The translations under genes were made by a program, and so were the position numbers. From positions 2,245,501-2,309,500 of the forward strand of contig NZ_CP090066.1 of NCBI RefSeq assembly GCF_021391535.1: a stretch of DNA of 64,000 bases, in the 5' to 3' direction. Under the pieces are notes generated by a model. The model was not told where the DNA came from. It did no database searches and saw only the letters and a program-made list of their open reading frames with translations. Source of the DNA: Aurantimonas sp. HBX-1. Lineage in GTDB: Bacteria; Pseudomonadota; Alphaproteobacteria; Rhizobiales; Rhizobiaceae. Of this stretch, positions 8,601 to 18,296 are shown one piece after another (within the stretch, counting starts at the first letter, position 1; every line of letters starts with the position of its first letter).

Positions 8601-9077
8601 ATGACCTACCAGGCAGAAACCAGCTACGTGACCGCCGCAGCCGCCCGCGACCTCGACCAGCCGCGGCTCTACGCCGGCGTCCGCACCCGCCGGATCCTCG
8701 CCTTCCTGTTCGACTACGCCCTGGTGCTGATCCTCTCGATCCCGGCCGCAATCCTCGTGTTCGTGCTCGGCCTGATCTCGCTCGGCCTGGCTTGGGGGCT
8801 CTACGCCGTGCTGCTGCCGGTGATCGCCATCGTCTATGTCGGCTTCACCATGGGCAGCGCCGCGCAGGCGACGCCCGGCATGCGCATCGCCGACCTGCGG
8901 GTCCGGCGGCTGGACGGCGCCCGGGTCGACCCCGTGCTGGCGGTGCTGCACGGCGTGCTGTTCTGGGCTTCGGTCTCGGTGCTGACGCCGCTGGTGCTGC
9001 TCGTCGCGCTGTTCACCGGGCGCAAGCAGCTGCTCCACGATCTGCTGCTCGGGACCGTCATCGTCCGCGATAATTGA
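8601..9077 (+). CDS. RDD-family membrane protein
   Basis: A 158-residue inner-membrane protein with three hydrophobic helices (about 32-60, 65-85 and 115-135) and the RDD signature Arg (RTRRILAFLFDY) and Asp. The GSAAQATPGMRIADLRVRR loop is typical of the family. Biochemical roles are mostly unknown; some members are linked to Na+/H+ exchange or envelope assembly. A GAGGAA site eight bases before the ATG supports the start. It sits 84 bases after hemB and may be co-transcribed with it. Confidence 0.85.
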   Translation: MTYQAETSYVTAAAARDLDQPRLYAGVRTRRILAFLFDYALVLILSIPAAILVFVLGLISLGLAWGLYAVLLPVIAIVYVGFTMGSAAQATPGMRIADLRVRRLDGARVDPVLAVLHGVLFWASVSVLTPLVLLVALFTGRKQLLHDLLLGTVIVRDN

Positions 9078-9103
9078 CGGATAATTGCGGGCGGCGCCCC
9101 TAA

Positions 9104-9123
9104 GGCCGGCGGCCGCGCCGGCC
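9104..9123 (+). other. Hairpin after the RDD gene
   Basis: Perfect eight-base arms GGCCGGCG (9104-9111) and CGCCGGCC (9116-9123) with a four-base loop, 26 bases past the stop. There is no T-run, so it may be an RNA-end-protecting stem or a weak terminator. Confidence 0.4.
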
Positions 9124-9196
9124 CGCGGCGCAGCCACGGCTTGCAACCCCGGCCCCCGGAACCGATAACGCGTCCTTCGACAACACGCGGCGGTTC

Positions 9197-11023
9197 ATGG
9201 ATTCCTTCCACCTCTGGGCAACCTACCTGCTGATCATCGGCAGCATCGTCGGCTACGCGCTCGACCGCTGGCCGATCGAGGCGGTGGCCGCCGCTTCGCT
9301 TGCCTCCTTCCTGCTGCTGTTCGCCGCGCTCCCGTTCCGGGACGCGGGGGGAATCGAGATCACCAGTGCCGACATGCTGTCGGGCTTTTCCAATCCGGCG
9401 CTGATCACGGTCATGGCGCTGCTGATGATCGGTCAGGGGCTTTTCGCCACCGATGCGATGGCGCTGCCGACGCGCTGGCTGGCGCGGCTCGGCGGCTCGG
9501 CCGGGACCGGCGCGATCGCCATCGTGCTCCTCGGGGCGATGGTGCTCTCGGCGTTTCTCAACAACACGCCGGTGGTGGTGATCTTCATCCCGATCCTCAC
9601 CATGCTCGCAACGCAGCGGGGCGTCGCGCCATCGCGCGTGTTCATGCCGCTCTCCTTCCTGTCGATCCTGGGGGGCATAACCACCCTGCTCGGTTCCTCG
9701 ACGAACCTTTTGGTCGCGGGTGTCGCCGAACGGTCGAACATCACGATCGGCTTCTTCGACATCACGGTGCCGGGCGTGGCCATAGCGGCCGTGGGCGCGT
9801 TCTACGTGATCAAGGTCATGCCGAGGATCCTCAAGATCCGCGATGGCGAGGGCGGGCGACTGGTCGACCCCGGCGGCAAGCAGTTTCTCGGCGAACTCGA
9901 CATCATCGAAGGCCACTCCTTCGACGGCATCACCGCGCGGGCCGGACTGTTCGCCGGCCTCGGCGAGCTGACGCCGCGGATGATCCTGCGCGGCGACGAG
10001 ACGATCCTGCCGCCCTTCGACGACATCACGCTGACGCCGGGCGACCGGCTGATCGTCACCGCGACGCGGCGCGCCTATTCCAAGGCGCTGTCGAGCGGCA
10101 ACCTGACGATCAAGGCGCTCGACCCTTCCGGCCATGGCGGCGGCGAGCACACCAACAAGATCGGCCCGGACATGGTGATGGCCGAGGCGGTGGTCGCCCC
10201 CGGTTCTCGCTATGCCGGCCGCACGATGCAGTATTCCGGTCTGAGGACGCAGTTCGGCATCACGCTCTTCGGGCTGCAGCGCAAGAGCCGCATGGCCCGT
10301 TCGGCGCTGTCCGAGATCCGGCTCGAGCCGGGCGACACGCTGCTCCTGTGCGGCCGCGAGGCGGCCATCGCGAAGCTCCGCGGCAACCACGATCTGCTCC
10401 TTCTGGAATATTCGGCACGGCCGATCCCGCAGGGCGCGAAGGCGGCGCTCGCCGGCTCGATCTTCTTCGCCGTGGTGCTGATGTCGGCGGCCGGGGTGCT
10501 GCCGATCGTCGTGCTCGCCGTGCTCGGCGCGCTGCTGATGGTGGCGACCGGGTGCCTGACCATCGGCGAGGCAGCGCGCTCCTTCGACCGCTCGATCTTC
10601 ATGCTGGTCGGCGCTTCGATCGCCGCCGCGACGGCGCTGGAGCGGACCGGCGGCGCCGCGCTGATCGCCGACGGGACGGTGTCGCTGCTCGCGGACATGT
10701 CGCCGGCCGTCATCCTGTCGGGCCTGTTCCTGGTCATCGCGATCATGACCAACCTCCTGTCGAACAATGCCACGGCGGTGCTGTTCACCCCGCTCGCCCT
10801 CGACATGGCGTTCCGGCTGGGCGTGCCGCCGGAGCCGTTCCTGGCTTGCGTCATCTTCGCCGCCAACGCATCCTTCGCCACACCCATCGGTTACCAGACC
10901 AATCTCCTGGTCATGGGGCCGGGGCGCTACCGCTTCGTGGACTTCCTCAAGGCAGGCATTCCGCTGGTGATCCTCGTGTGGTTAACTTTCTCGCTCGTCG
11001 CGCCATGGTACTACTCGCTGTGA
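9197..11023 (+). CDS. SLC13-family permease with two TrkA-C (RCK) domains
   Basis: A 608-residue inner-membrane transporter of the divalent-anion:Na+ symporter type. Two blocks of helices (about 1-205 and 415-608) each carry an SNT/NNT-type motif: [13 protein letters not shown] with [10 protein letters not shown] in the first, [16 protein letters not shown] with [11 protein letters not shown] in the second. Between them lie two cytosolic TrkA-C modules (about 225-300 and 325-405), ending in LTPGDRLIV and [11 protein letters not shown]. The substrate could be sulfate or a dicarboxylate; the sequence does not decide. No neighbouring metabolic gene helps. The ribosome site is weak. Confidence 0.88.
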   Translation: MDSFHLWATYLLIIGSIVGYALDRWPIEAVAAASLASFLLLFAALPFRDAGGIEITSADMLSGFSNPALITVMALLMIGQGLFATDAMALPTRWLARLGGSAGTGAIAIVLLGAMVLSAFLNNTPVVVIFIPILTMLATQRGVAPSRVFMPLSFLSILGGITTLLGSSTNLLVAGVAERSNITIGFFDITVPGVAIAAVGAFYVIKVMPRILKIRDGEGGRLVDPGGKQFLGELDIIEGHSFDGITARAGLFAGLGELTPRMILRGDETILPPFDDITLTPGDRLIVTATRRAYSKALSSGNLTIKALDPSGHGGGEHTNKIGPDMVMAEAVVAPGSRYAGRTMQYSGLRTQFGITLFGLQRKSRMARSALSEIRLEPGDTLLLCGREAAIAKLRGNHDLLLLEYSARPIPQGAKAALAGSIFFAVVLMSAAGVLPIVVLAVLGALLMVATGCLTIGEAARSFDRSIFMLVGASIAAATALERTGGAALIADGTVSLLADMSPAVILSGLFLVIAIMTNLLSNNATAVLFTPLALDMAFRLGVPPEPFLACVIFAANASFATPIGYQTNLLVMGPGRYRFVDFLKAGIPLVILVWLTFSLVAPWYYSL

Positions 11024-11039
11024 GGGAGGGCCTGCGTTC

Positions 11040-11789
11040 ATGACCGTGCATCATCCGCAGACGCCGCAGTTCTTCCTCACCTCCCCGTCCGCCTGCCCGT
11101 ATCTGCCCGGCCAGGCGGAGCGGAAAGTGTTCACCCACCTGGTCGGCGATCGCGCGCCCGGGCTGCTGGACCTGCTCAGCCAGGGCGGTTTCCGCCGCAG
11201 TCAGAACATCGCCTATCGCCCCGCCTGCGAGCGCTGCCGCGCCTGCGTGTCGGTGCGGATCCTCGTCGACGAGTTCCGCCCCGGCCGCTCGATGCGCCGG
11301 GTGCTCGCCCGCAACGCCGATCTCGTCGGGCGGATGAGCGAGCCGAGCCCGTCGAGCGAGCAGTATTCGCTGTTCCGGCGCTATCTCGACGACCGCCACA
11401 CGCATGGCGGCATGTCCGAGATGAGCGTGCTCGACTACGCGATGATGGTCGAGGACAGCCAGGTCGACACGCGGCTGATCCAGTATCGACGGCGCGGCCC
11501 GGATTCGGCGTTCAGCACCGCCTCGGACGGCGATCTCGTCGCCGTCGCGCTCAGCGACGTCATGGGTGACGGCGTGTCGATGGTCTATTCGTTCTTCGAG
11601 CCGACCGAGACCGCCCGCAGCCTCGGCACCTACATGATCCTCGACCATATCGAGCGAACGCGCCGCATGGGCCTGCCCTATCTCTATCTCGGCTACTGGG
11701 TGAACGGCTCGCGCAAGATGGACTACAAGATCCGCTTCCAGCCGCAGGAACACCTGATGGCCAAGGGCTGGGAACGCTACGAGGGCTGA
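11040..11789 (+). CDS. bpt: Bacterial aminoacyl-tRNA--protein transferase (N-end rule)
   Basis: Transfers an amino acid (leucine for characterised bacterial Bpt proteins) from tRNA to N-terminal Asp or Glu, marking proteins for ClpAP. The 249-residue protein has the N-terminal cysteine region ([13 protein letters not shown], then [13 protein letters not shown]) and the C-terminal acetyltransferase-like fold with [20 protein letters not shown]. Often annotated as arginyltransferase (ate) by homology to eukaryotic ATE1; the amino acid used cannot be read from sequence. It follows the permease by 16 bases. Confidence 0.92.
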   Translation: MTVHHPQTPQFFLTSPSACPYLPGQAERKVFTHLVGDRAPGLLDLLSQGGFRRSQNIAYRPACERCRACVSVRILVDEFRPGRSMRRVLARNADLVGRMSEPSPSSEQYSLFRRYLDDRHTHGGMSEMSVLDYAMMVEDSQVDTRLIQYRRRGPDSAFSTASDGDLVAVALSDVMGDGVSMVYSFFEPTETARSLGTYMILDHIERTRRMGLPYLYLGYWVNGSRKMDYKIRFQPQEHLMAKGWERYEG

Positions 11790-11849
11790 CGGCCGCACGG
11801 ATCCGCCACGCGCCGCCTGGCGGACGATGTCGCGTTGGACGCCGACGGC

Positions 11850-14102
11850 TCAGCCGGCGAAGCGGTTGCTCTTCGGGAAGCCCTTGGGCACGAGCCGGCC
11901 GGCCTGGGCGCGGTCGCCGCGCCATTCCAGCAGCTCCGCTTCGGACCGCACGAACGCCCTGCCGGCCGAATCCGACCAGGCAAGCCCATCCGCCATGCGG
12001 AAGACCTTCGCGTCGGCGACGCCGCCATCCTTGTAGCGCTGCAGCCGGACGCCCTTGCCGCGGGCCATCTGCGGCACCTGGGTCAGCGGGAACACCAGCA
12101 GCTTGCGGTTGTCGCCGACGATGGCGACGTGGTCGCCCTCGCCCGCCGGCGCCGCCAGGACCAGCCGCACACCGGACGAGACGTTCATCATCTGCTTGCC
12201 CTTGCGGGTGGCCGACAGCATGTCGGCCTCGGTCGCCACGAAGCCGTTGCCGTCGGACGAGACGAGCAGCCGCCGCCGGTCCGGATCGGCGACGAAGGCG
12301 ACCGCGATGTCCTGCTCGTCGTCGAACTCGAAGGCGAGACGGATCGGCTCGCCCTGGCCGCGGCCGCTCGGCAGCTTGTCGGCGCCGAGGGAGAAGGCGC
12401 GGCCGCCGGTCGACAGGAACAGCAGCTTGTCGGTGGTCATCGCCGGGAAGGCGAGCTTCAGCCCGTCGCCTTCCTTGAAGGTGAGGCCGCTGTAGTCCGT
12501 CAGATGGCCGCGCATGCCGCGCAGGAAGCCCTTCTTCGACAGGACGACCGTCACCGGCTCCTTCTCGATCAGGGCGACGGTGATGTCGTCGATCGCGTGG
12601 TTCGGCGCGTCGGCGAACAGCGTCCGGCGCCGCCCGAGCTTGGTCTTCTTGGAGAAGGTCTCGCGGACTTCCTTCACCTCGGCTGCGATCGCCGCCCATT
12701 GCTGGACGTCGGAAGCGAGCAGCGCCTCCTTGCCGGCCTTCTCCTCGGTGAGCTGCTCGAACTCGCGGCGCAGCTCGAACTCCTCGAGCTTGCGCAGGGA
12801 GCGCAGCCGCATGTTGAGGATCGCCTCGGCCTGCACGTCGGTGAGATCGAAGGTCTGCATCAGCGTCGGCTTCGGCTCGTCCTCCTCGCGGATGATGCGG
12901 ATCACCTCGTCGAGATTGAGGAAGGCGATCAGATAGCCGCCGAGGACCTCCAGCCGCCGCTCGATCTGCGCGAGCCGGAAGCGGGCCCGCCGGACCAGCA
13001 CCTCGCGCTGGTGCGCCAGCCACTCGGACAGGACGTCCTTGAGCGACATGACCCGCGGCACCTTGCCGCCGGACAGGACGTTCATGTTGAGCGGGAAGCG
13101 CGTCTCGAAATCGGTCAGCCGGAACAGCGATTCCATCAGAATCTCGGCGTCCACCGTGCGGCTCTTCGGCTCCAGCACGATCCGGACGTCCTCGGCCGAC
13201 TCGTCGCGGATGTCGGCGAGCAGCGGCAGGCGCTTGGCCTGCAGCAGCTCGGCGATCTTCTCGATCAGCTTGGACTTCTGCACCTGGTAGGGGATCTCGG
13301 TGACGACGACGACGTAGCCGCCGCGCCCCAGCTCTTCCTTCTCCCAGCGGGCCCGCACCCGGAAGCCGCCGCGGCCGGTGTCGTAGGCCTCGCGGATCAC
13401 CGCCTGGCTGTCGATGACGACGCCGCCGGTCGGGAAATCCGGTCCCTGCACGAAGCGCAGCAGCATGTCGGTGGTGGCGTCGGGATTCTCGATCAGCTTC
13501 AGCGCCGCGTCGCAGAGTTCGGCGGCGTTGTGCGGCGGGATCGAGGTGGCCATGCCGACGGCGATGCCGGAGGACCCGTTGGCGAGGAGGTTCGGGAACG
13601 CGCCCGGCAGCACGACCGGCTCCTGGTCCTCCTCGTTGTAGGTGGCCCGGAAATCGACCGCGTCCTCGTCGATGCCGCGCAAAAGCAGCGTCGCGACCTC
13701 GGTCATCCGAGCTTCGGTGTAACGCATCGCCGCGGCGCTATCGCCGTCGATATTGCCGAAGTTCCCCTGCCCGTCGATCAGCGGATAGCGGATCGCGAAA
13801 TCCTGGCTGAGCCGTACCAGCGCGTCGTAGATCGAGGCGTCGCCGTGCGGATGGAACTTGCCCATCACGTCGCCGACGATGCGGGCGCATTTCTTGTAGC
13901 CCTGGCCGGGATCGAGCCGCAGCACGCGCATCGCGTGGACGATGCGCCGGTGCACGGGCTTCATGCCGTCGCGCACGTCGGGCAGCGCGCGGCCCATGAT
14001 CGTCGACAGCGCGTAGGCGAGGTAGCGCTCCTCGAGCGCCGCCTTCAGATCGATCGGTTCGATGTCCCCGGCGCCGGCCGGCGGATCGGTCAACTTGCCC
14101 AT
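11850..14102 (-). CDS. parC: DNA topoisomerase IV subunit A
   Basis: Cleavage-rejoining subunit of the enzyme that unlinks daughter chromosomes; it works with ParE, which is not in this window. The 750-residue length fits alphaproteobacterial ParC rather than GyrA (over 900). The catalytic Tyr128 is in [12 protein letters not shown]. The quinolone-binding stretch is [15 protein letters not shown], with Ala89 at the position of E. coli Ser80 and Asp93 at Glu84. The C-terminal beta-pinwheel ends near [11 protein letters not shown]. It is divergent from the exported protein gene at 14333. Confidence 0.95.
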   Translation of the reverse strand: MGKLTDPPAGAGDIEPIDLKAALEERYLAYALSTIMGRALPDVRDGMKPVHRRIVHAMRVLRLDPGQGYKKCARIVGDVMGKFHPHGDASIYDALVRLSQDFAIRYPLIDGQGNFGNIDGDSAAAMRYTEARMTEVATLLLRGIDEDAVDFRATYNEEDQEPVVLPGAFPNLLANGSSGIAVGMATSIPPHNAAELCDAALKLIENPDATTDMLLRFVQGPDFPTGGVVIDSQAVIREAYDTGRGGFRVRARWEKEELGRGGYVVVVTEIPYQVQKSKLIEKIAELLQAKRLPLLADIRDESAEDVRIVLEPKSRTVDAEILMESLFRLTDFETRFPLNMNVLSGGKVPRVMSLKDVLSEWLAHQREVLVRRARFRLAQIERRLEVLGGYLIAFLNLDEVIRIIREEDEPKPTLMQTFDLTDVQAEAILNMRLRSLRKLEEFELRREFEQLTEEKAGKEALLASDVQQWAAIAAEVKEVRETFSKKTKLGRRRTLFADAPNHAIDDITVALIEKEPVTVVLSKKGFLRGMRGHLTDYSGLTFKEGDGLKLAFPAMTTDKLLFLSTGGRAFSLGADKLPSGRGQGEPIRLAFEFDDEQDIAVAFVADPDRRRLLVSSDGNGFVATEADMLSATRKGKQMMNVSSGVRLVLAAPAGEGDHVAIVGDNRKLLVFPLTQVPQMARGKGVRLQRYKDGGVADAKVFRMADGLAWSDSAGRAFVRSEAELLEWRGDRAQAGRLVPKGFPKSNRFAG

Positions 14103-14189
14103 CCCGCCCCTCTAGGGCACCGCGCCAGCCGGAACAAGACCGGAACGCCGCTTATCCAGAGCTTTGTCCGGCACCCGGCCGCGTGCCGC

Positions 14190-14209
14190 GGCGCCGCCGC
14201 GGCGGCGCC
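14190..14209. other. 20-base perfect palindrome between parC and the exported-protein gene
   Basis: GGCGCCGCCG followed directly by its reverse complement, with no spacer, in the 230-base divergent intergenic region. It could be a dimeric protein-binding site, or chance in very G+C-rich DNA. Confidence 0.35.
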
Positions 14210-14332
14210 ATCACCGCGGCATCTTCGTCGGGGACACTCCCTTATCAGCCCGACGCTTCCGTCCTAGATTGCGTCGGATGCAGCGACACCGCCTGCCGGC
14301 AGCGTGCCGGGGCGCCGTTTCAAGAGGTTTCC

Positions 14333-15535
14333 ATGATCGTCAAGACAGGCATTCCGGCCGCCGCCACCGCGGTGCTGCTGCTGTGCACCAGTTCGGCCCT
14401 CGCGGTGGATGCGCAGGCCTTTGCCGACCGGCTCAAGGCCGTCGCGTCGACGCAGAGCGTCGAGATGAGCTTCGACAGCGCCGAGGAGGACGGCGACGAC
14501 GTGGTGCTGCGGGGCGTGCGCTTCTCGCCCGCCTCGGCCGAGGACTCCGAGAAGATCGGGGAAATCACCTTCGAGAACGTCACCGGCTCGACCGCCGAGG
14601 GCTGGACGGTCGAGCGGGTGCCGATCGCCGACATCGACGAGACCGAGGAAGGCACGCACTCGACGGTGACCGGCATCGTCATCGAGGGGCTGCATCTCGT
14701 CGGCACGGAAGCGACCGACACCCCCGCCGCGATGAGCTTCTCCGAACTCTTCTTCGACAGGGCGGCGGTGGAATCGGTCAATGTCGAGAAGGACGGCAAG
14801 AAGGTCTTCAGCCTCAGCGGGGCCGAGATGGAGAACGACATCGCCGACGACGGCACGCTGACCTCGGAATTCGACCTCGGCACGTTCGATGCCGACTTCA
14901 CCGCCGCGAACGACAATGCCGAGAGCGCCGCGACGATGCGCGAGCTCGGCTACGCGACGCTCGGCGGCAACATCGCCGGCACGGCGACGTGGAACCCGCA
15001 GTCCGGGCTGCTCGAACTCGACCCGTTCGACATCGAGTTGACCGATGCCGGCAGCCTCTCCTTCACCTACGCGATCAGCGGCTACACGCCGGCCTTCATC
15101 GAGTCGCTGCAGCAACTGCAGCAGCAGATGGCGTCCAACCCGGACAACCAGTCCGCCGCCGGCATGGCGATGATGGGGCTGGTGTCGCAGCTGTTCCTGA
15201 ACTCGGCCGACCTGGTCTTCGTCGATGACAGCCTGACAGACAAGCTGCTGGACTACTACGCCAAGAAGAACGGCCAGACGCGCGAGCAGCTGATCGAGGG
15301 GCTGACCAGCATGCTGCCGGCGATGCTCTCCGACCTGCAGAACCCGACCTTCCAGGAGCAGGTGATCACGGCCGTGACGACCTTCCTCAACGATCCGCAG
15401 TCGCTGTCGATCGCCATCGAGCCGACCGCTCCGGTGCCGGCGACGCAGGTGATCGGCGCGGCGATGGGCGCGCCGCAGACCCTGCCGAGCGTGCTCTCCC
15501 TCAGCGTCACGGCGAACGACGCCACCGACGACTGA
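14333..15535 (+). CDS. Exported acidic protein of unknown function
   Basis: I do not recognise a family with confidence. The 400-residue product has a clear Sec signal peptide (residues 1-24, ending SALA), then a strongly acidic beta-rich region (about 40-255, with repeated glycine-led strands such as VVLRGVRFSP, IVIEGLHLVG and KVFSLSGAEM) and a more helical C-terminal third containing QQLQQQM and two long amphipathic stretches. An AGAGG site six bases upstream supports the ATG. It looks periplasmic or surface-exposed. It ends at a strong terminator shared with DUF2076. Confidence 0.75.
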   Translation: MIVKTGIPAAATAVLLLCTSSALAVDAQAFADRLKAVASTQSVEMSFDSAEEDGDDVVLRGVRFSPASAEDSEKIGEITFENVTGSTAEGWTVERVPIADIDETEEGTHSTVTGIVIEGLHLVGTEATDTPAAMSFSELFFDRAAVESVNVEKDGKKVFSLSGAEMENDIADDGTLTSEFDLGTFDADFTAANDNAESAATMRELGYATLGGNIAGTATWNPQSGLLELDPFDIELTDAGSLSFTYAISGYTPAFIESLQQLQQQMASNPDNQSAAGMAMMGLVSQLFLNSADLVFVDDSLTDKLLDYYAKKNGQTREQLIEGLTSMLPAMLSDLQNPTFQEQVITAVTTFLNDPQSLSIAIEPTAPVPATQVIGAAMGAPQTLPSVLSLSVTANDATDD

Positions 15536-15540
15536 CGCAA

Positions 15541-15575
15541 AAAAGCCGCGCCGCCCGATCGGGTGGCGCGGCTTT
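15541..15575. terminator. Bidirectional intrinsic terminator
   Basis: A 15-base-pair stem (one G-T pair) with loop GATC, preceded by an A-run and followed by TTT, lies between the convergent exported-protein gene and the DUF2076 gene. It can serve both strands. Confidence 0.8.
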
Positions 15576-15624
15576 CGCTGGTGTCAGGGACCGCAGGGCT
15601 GCGCGCCGGCTCTCCGCTCGTGGC

Positions 15625-16230
15625 TCAGATGTCGTCGAAGCCGCCGAAGTCGCCGCCGGCATCGTCGAAGCCCGCGTCCTCGACCCCGCCGGCATCCGCC
15701 TCGGGCTCCGCTGCCGCCGTCTCGTCCGCACCGGCCGTGTCGGCTGCTTCGGCCGCGTCGTTGCCCGTGAACAGGCTTCCGAGCATCGAGCCAAGCATAA
15801 CGCCGCCGGCAACGCCGAGCGCCGTCTGGGCCGCGCCGGCGAGGAAGCCGCCGCCGCCACCGCTGCGACGCATCCCGGCCGACGGCACGCTGGCGCTGCC
15901 GCGCTGGCCCCAGGCCGAACTGGCGGGCCGCTGCGATGCGGCGCCTGCGCCACCCGTCAGGTTGCCGAACAGCCCGCCGCGCGAAGACGCCGATTGCTGC
16001 GACCCTGAGGCCGCGCCCGATTCAAGCTCGTCGATCCGCGCCTTGGCCGCTGCCAGCGCCTGATCCTGGACGATGATCGTCTGGGCCATGAAGTACGCCG
16101 CGCCGGGCTGGCTGGCGAGCCGCTCGCGGATGAACGCCTCGGCCTCGCCGTCGCGCGGCGGCGCGGTGCGCTCGGTCTGCTCGAGCCGGTCGAAGAGACC
16201 GTGAATGAGCTGCTTTTCGGTCTGGTCCAT
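15625..16230 (-). CDS. DUF2076 domain-containing protein
   Basis: A 201-residue protein. Residues 1-75 form the helical DUF2076 start (MDQTEKQLIHGLFDRLEQTE, then FIRERLASQPGAAYFMAQTIIVQDQAL). A Gly/Ser/Ala-rich linker follows, then a glycine-zipper-like hydrophobic stretch (about 125-155, GGVMLGSMLGSLF), and a very acidic Asp/Gly/Ala tail (about 160-201, DDAGGDFGGFDDI). It resembles a small periplasmic ligand-binding family but shows no signal peptide. Function unknown. It is downstream of aspS on the same strand, separated by a hairpin. Confidence 0.82.
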   Translation of the reverse strand: MDQTEKQLIHGLFDRLEQTERTAPPRDGEAEAFIRERLASQPGAAYFMAQTIIVQDQALAAAKARIDELESGAASGSQQSASSRGGLFGNLTGGAGAASQRPASSAWGQRGSASVPSAGMRRSGGGGGFLAGAAQTALGVAGGVMLGSMLGSLFTGNDAAEAADTAGADETAAAEPEADAGGVEDAGFDDAGGDFGGFDDI

Positions 16231-16283
16231 GATCGCGTGTCGCTCCCTGTCCGGAAAACTCCGTCCCGGGGATATGTCGACGC

Positions 16284-16310
16284 CCCGTCCGCGCTACCAA
16301 CGCGGACGGG
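16284..16310 (-). other. Perfect 10-base-pair hairpin between aspS and DUF2076
   Basis: Arms CCCGTCCGCG (16284-16293) and CGCGGACGGG (16301-16310) around a seven-base loop, 20 bases after the aspS stop. No T-run follows on the minus strand, so it is either a weak terminator or part of the DUF2076 leader. Confidence 0.5.
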
Positions 16311-16330
16311 TCACAAGCCCGTGATGGAGC

Positions 16331-18121
16331 TCAGGCGTCCTTCTTGGCGACCGCCACCCGCAGGCTGAGTTCGCGCAGCTGCTGGGGCGAGGCCTCGGCC
16401 GGCGCGTTCATCAGGAGATCCTGCGCCTGCTGGTTCATCGGGAACATGGTGATCTCGCGCAGGTTCCTGGCGCCGACCAGCAGCATGACGATGCGGTCGA
16501 CACCGGCCGCCATGCCGCCATGCGGCGGGGCGCCGTACTGGAAGGCCCGGTAGAGCCCGCCGAAGCGATCCTCGACCGTCTGCCGGTCGAGCCCGACGAT
16601 CTCGAAGGCCTTGACCATCGTCTCCGGCAGATGGTTGCGGATGCCGCCCGAGGCGATCTCGAAGCCGTTGCAGACCATGTCGTACTGGAACGCCTTGATG
16701 GTCAGCGGATCCTGGCCCTGCAGCGCGTCGATGCCGCCCTGCGGCATGGAGAACGGGTTGTGGCCGAACTCGACCTTCTTGTTCTCCTCGTCCCATTCGT
16801 AGAACGGGAAATCGATGATCCAGCAGAGCGCGAAGCGGTCGCGGTCGACGAGGTTCAGCTCTTCGCCGGCACGCGTCCGGGCCGCGCCCGCGAAGGGGTA
16901 GAACTTCTTCGGATCGCCTGCGACGAAGAAGCAGGCATCGCCGTCGTCGAGACCGAGCTGCTGGCGGATGGCGTCCGTGCGCTCCTCGCCGATGTTCTTG
17001 GCGAGCGGACCGGCGCCCTGTAGCGCCTCGCCTTCCTTGCGCCAGAAGATGTAGCCGAGGCCCGGCTGGCCCTCGCCCTGCGCCCAGGCGTTCATCCGGT
17101 CGCAGAAGGCTCTGGAGCCGCCGGTCTTCGCCGGAATCGCCCAGACCTGGTTGTGCGCGCCCGACGCCAGGATGTTTGCAAAGACCTTGAAGCCGGAGTC
17201 GCGGAAATGCTCCGAGACGTCCTGCATCTCGATCGGGTTGCGCAGGTCCGGCTTGTCGGACCCGTATTTGCGGATCGCCTCGTCATAGGCGATGCGCGGG
17301 AATTCCTGCGTCACCGGCTTGCCGTCGGCGAAGGTCTCGAACACCGACCGGATCACCGGCTCCATCGTGGCGAGCACGTCCTCCTGCTCGACGAAGCTCA
17401 TCTCGAGGTCGAGCTGGTAGAACTCGCCCGGCAGGCGGTCCGCGCGGGGATCTTCATCCCGGAAGCAGGGCGCGATCTGGAAATAGCGATCGAAGCCCGA
17501 GACCATGATCAGCTGCTTGTAGATCTGTGGCGCCTGCGGCAGCGCGTAGAACTTGCCGCCATGGATGCGCGAGGGCACCAGGAAGTCGCGCGCGCCTTCC
17601 GGCGAGGAGGCCGTCAGGATCGGCGTCGAGAACTCGGTGAAGCCCGCCCCGCTCATGCGATTGCGCATCTCGGCGATGATCTTGGTGCGCGACACGATGT
17701 TGCGGTGGAGCGTCTCGCGGCGCAGGTCGAGGAAGCGGTACTTGAGGCGGATGTCCTCGGGGTAGTCCGGCTCGCCGAAGACCGGCAGCGGCAGTTCCTT
17801 CGAGGCCGACAGCACCTCGATCTCCTGCGCGAACACCTCGATCTCGCCGGTCGGCAGCTTCGCGTTGACCGTCTCGTCGGAGCGCGCCTTGACCAGCCCG
17901 TCGACGCGGATGACCCATTCGCCGCGCACCGTCTCGGCCGCCTTGAAGGCTGGCGAATCGGGATCGACGACGATCTGCGTCAGGCCGTAGTGATCGCGCA
18001 GGTCGATGAAGAGCAGGCCGCCATGGTCGCGAATGCGGTGCGCCCAGCCGGACAGGCGGACGGTCTCGCCGACATCCCCCTTGCGCAGGGCGGCGCAGCT
18101 GTGACTGCGATAGCGGTGCAT
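16331..18121 (-). CDS. aspS: Aspartyl-tRNA synthetase
   Basis: Class II synthetase that charges tRNA-Asp (and often tRNA-Asn in bacteria lacking AsnRS). The 596-residue product has the N-terminal OB fold ([20 protein letters not shown]), the class II core with motif 2 [22 protein letters not shown], the bacterial GAD insertion (about 285-425) and motif 3 [13 protein letters not shown]. Bacterial length, not archaeal. Whether it also mischarges tRNA-Asn cannot be settled from this window. It is divergent from rnd with a 175-base spacer. Confidence 0.96.
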   Translation of the reverse strand: MHRYRSHSCAALRKGDVGETVRLSGWAHRIRDHGGLLFIDLRDHYGLTQIVVDPDSPAFKAAETVRGEWVIRVDGLVKARSDETVNAKLPTGEIEVFAQEIEVLSASKELPLPVFGEPDYPEDIRLKYRFLDLRRETLHRNIVSRTKIIAEMRNRMSGAGFTEFSTPILTASSPEGARDFLVPSRIHGGKFYALPQAPQIYKQLIMVSGFDRYFQIAPCFRDEDPRADRLPGEFYQLDLEMSFVEQEDVLATMEPVIRSVFETFADGKPVTQEFPRIAYDEAIRKYGSDKPDLRNPIEMQDVSEHFRDSGFKVFANILASGAHNQVWAIPAKTGGSRAFCDRMNAWAQGEGQPGLGYIFWRKEGEALQGAGPLAKNIGEERTDAIRQQLGLDDGDACFFVAGDPKKFYPFAGAARTRAGEELNLVDRDRFALCWIIDFPFYEWDEENKKVEFGHNPFSMPQGGIDALQGQDPLTIKAFQYDMVCNGFEIASGGIRNHLPETMVKAFEIVGLDRQTVEDRFGGLYRAFQYGAPPHGGMAAGVDRIVMLLVGARNLREITMFPMNQQAQDLLMNAPAEASPQQLRELSLRVAVAKKDA

Positions 18122-18296
18122 GGCATTCTCTCTGTGCTGTCGCCGCCGCCGCGTGGGAACGCGCGGTCGACCGGGCTTGCGGTAAGGCTGAAATCGCCGG
18201 CGACAAGCGCATGGGCGCCCGGCGCTGTCAAGATTTCGCGGGATTCCTCGCCCATCCGGCTATCAACGTCCGGGGTCTTGGGGCAGAAGGGAAAGC

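Noticed and set aside
11835..14267. 810-codon open frame on the plus strand across parC
   Set aside because: It is antisense to a fully conserved parC, has Arg/Gln/His/Asp-rich low-complexity translation and no ribosome site. Long antisense frames are expected in G+C-rich codon usage.
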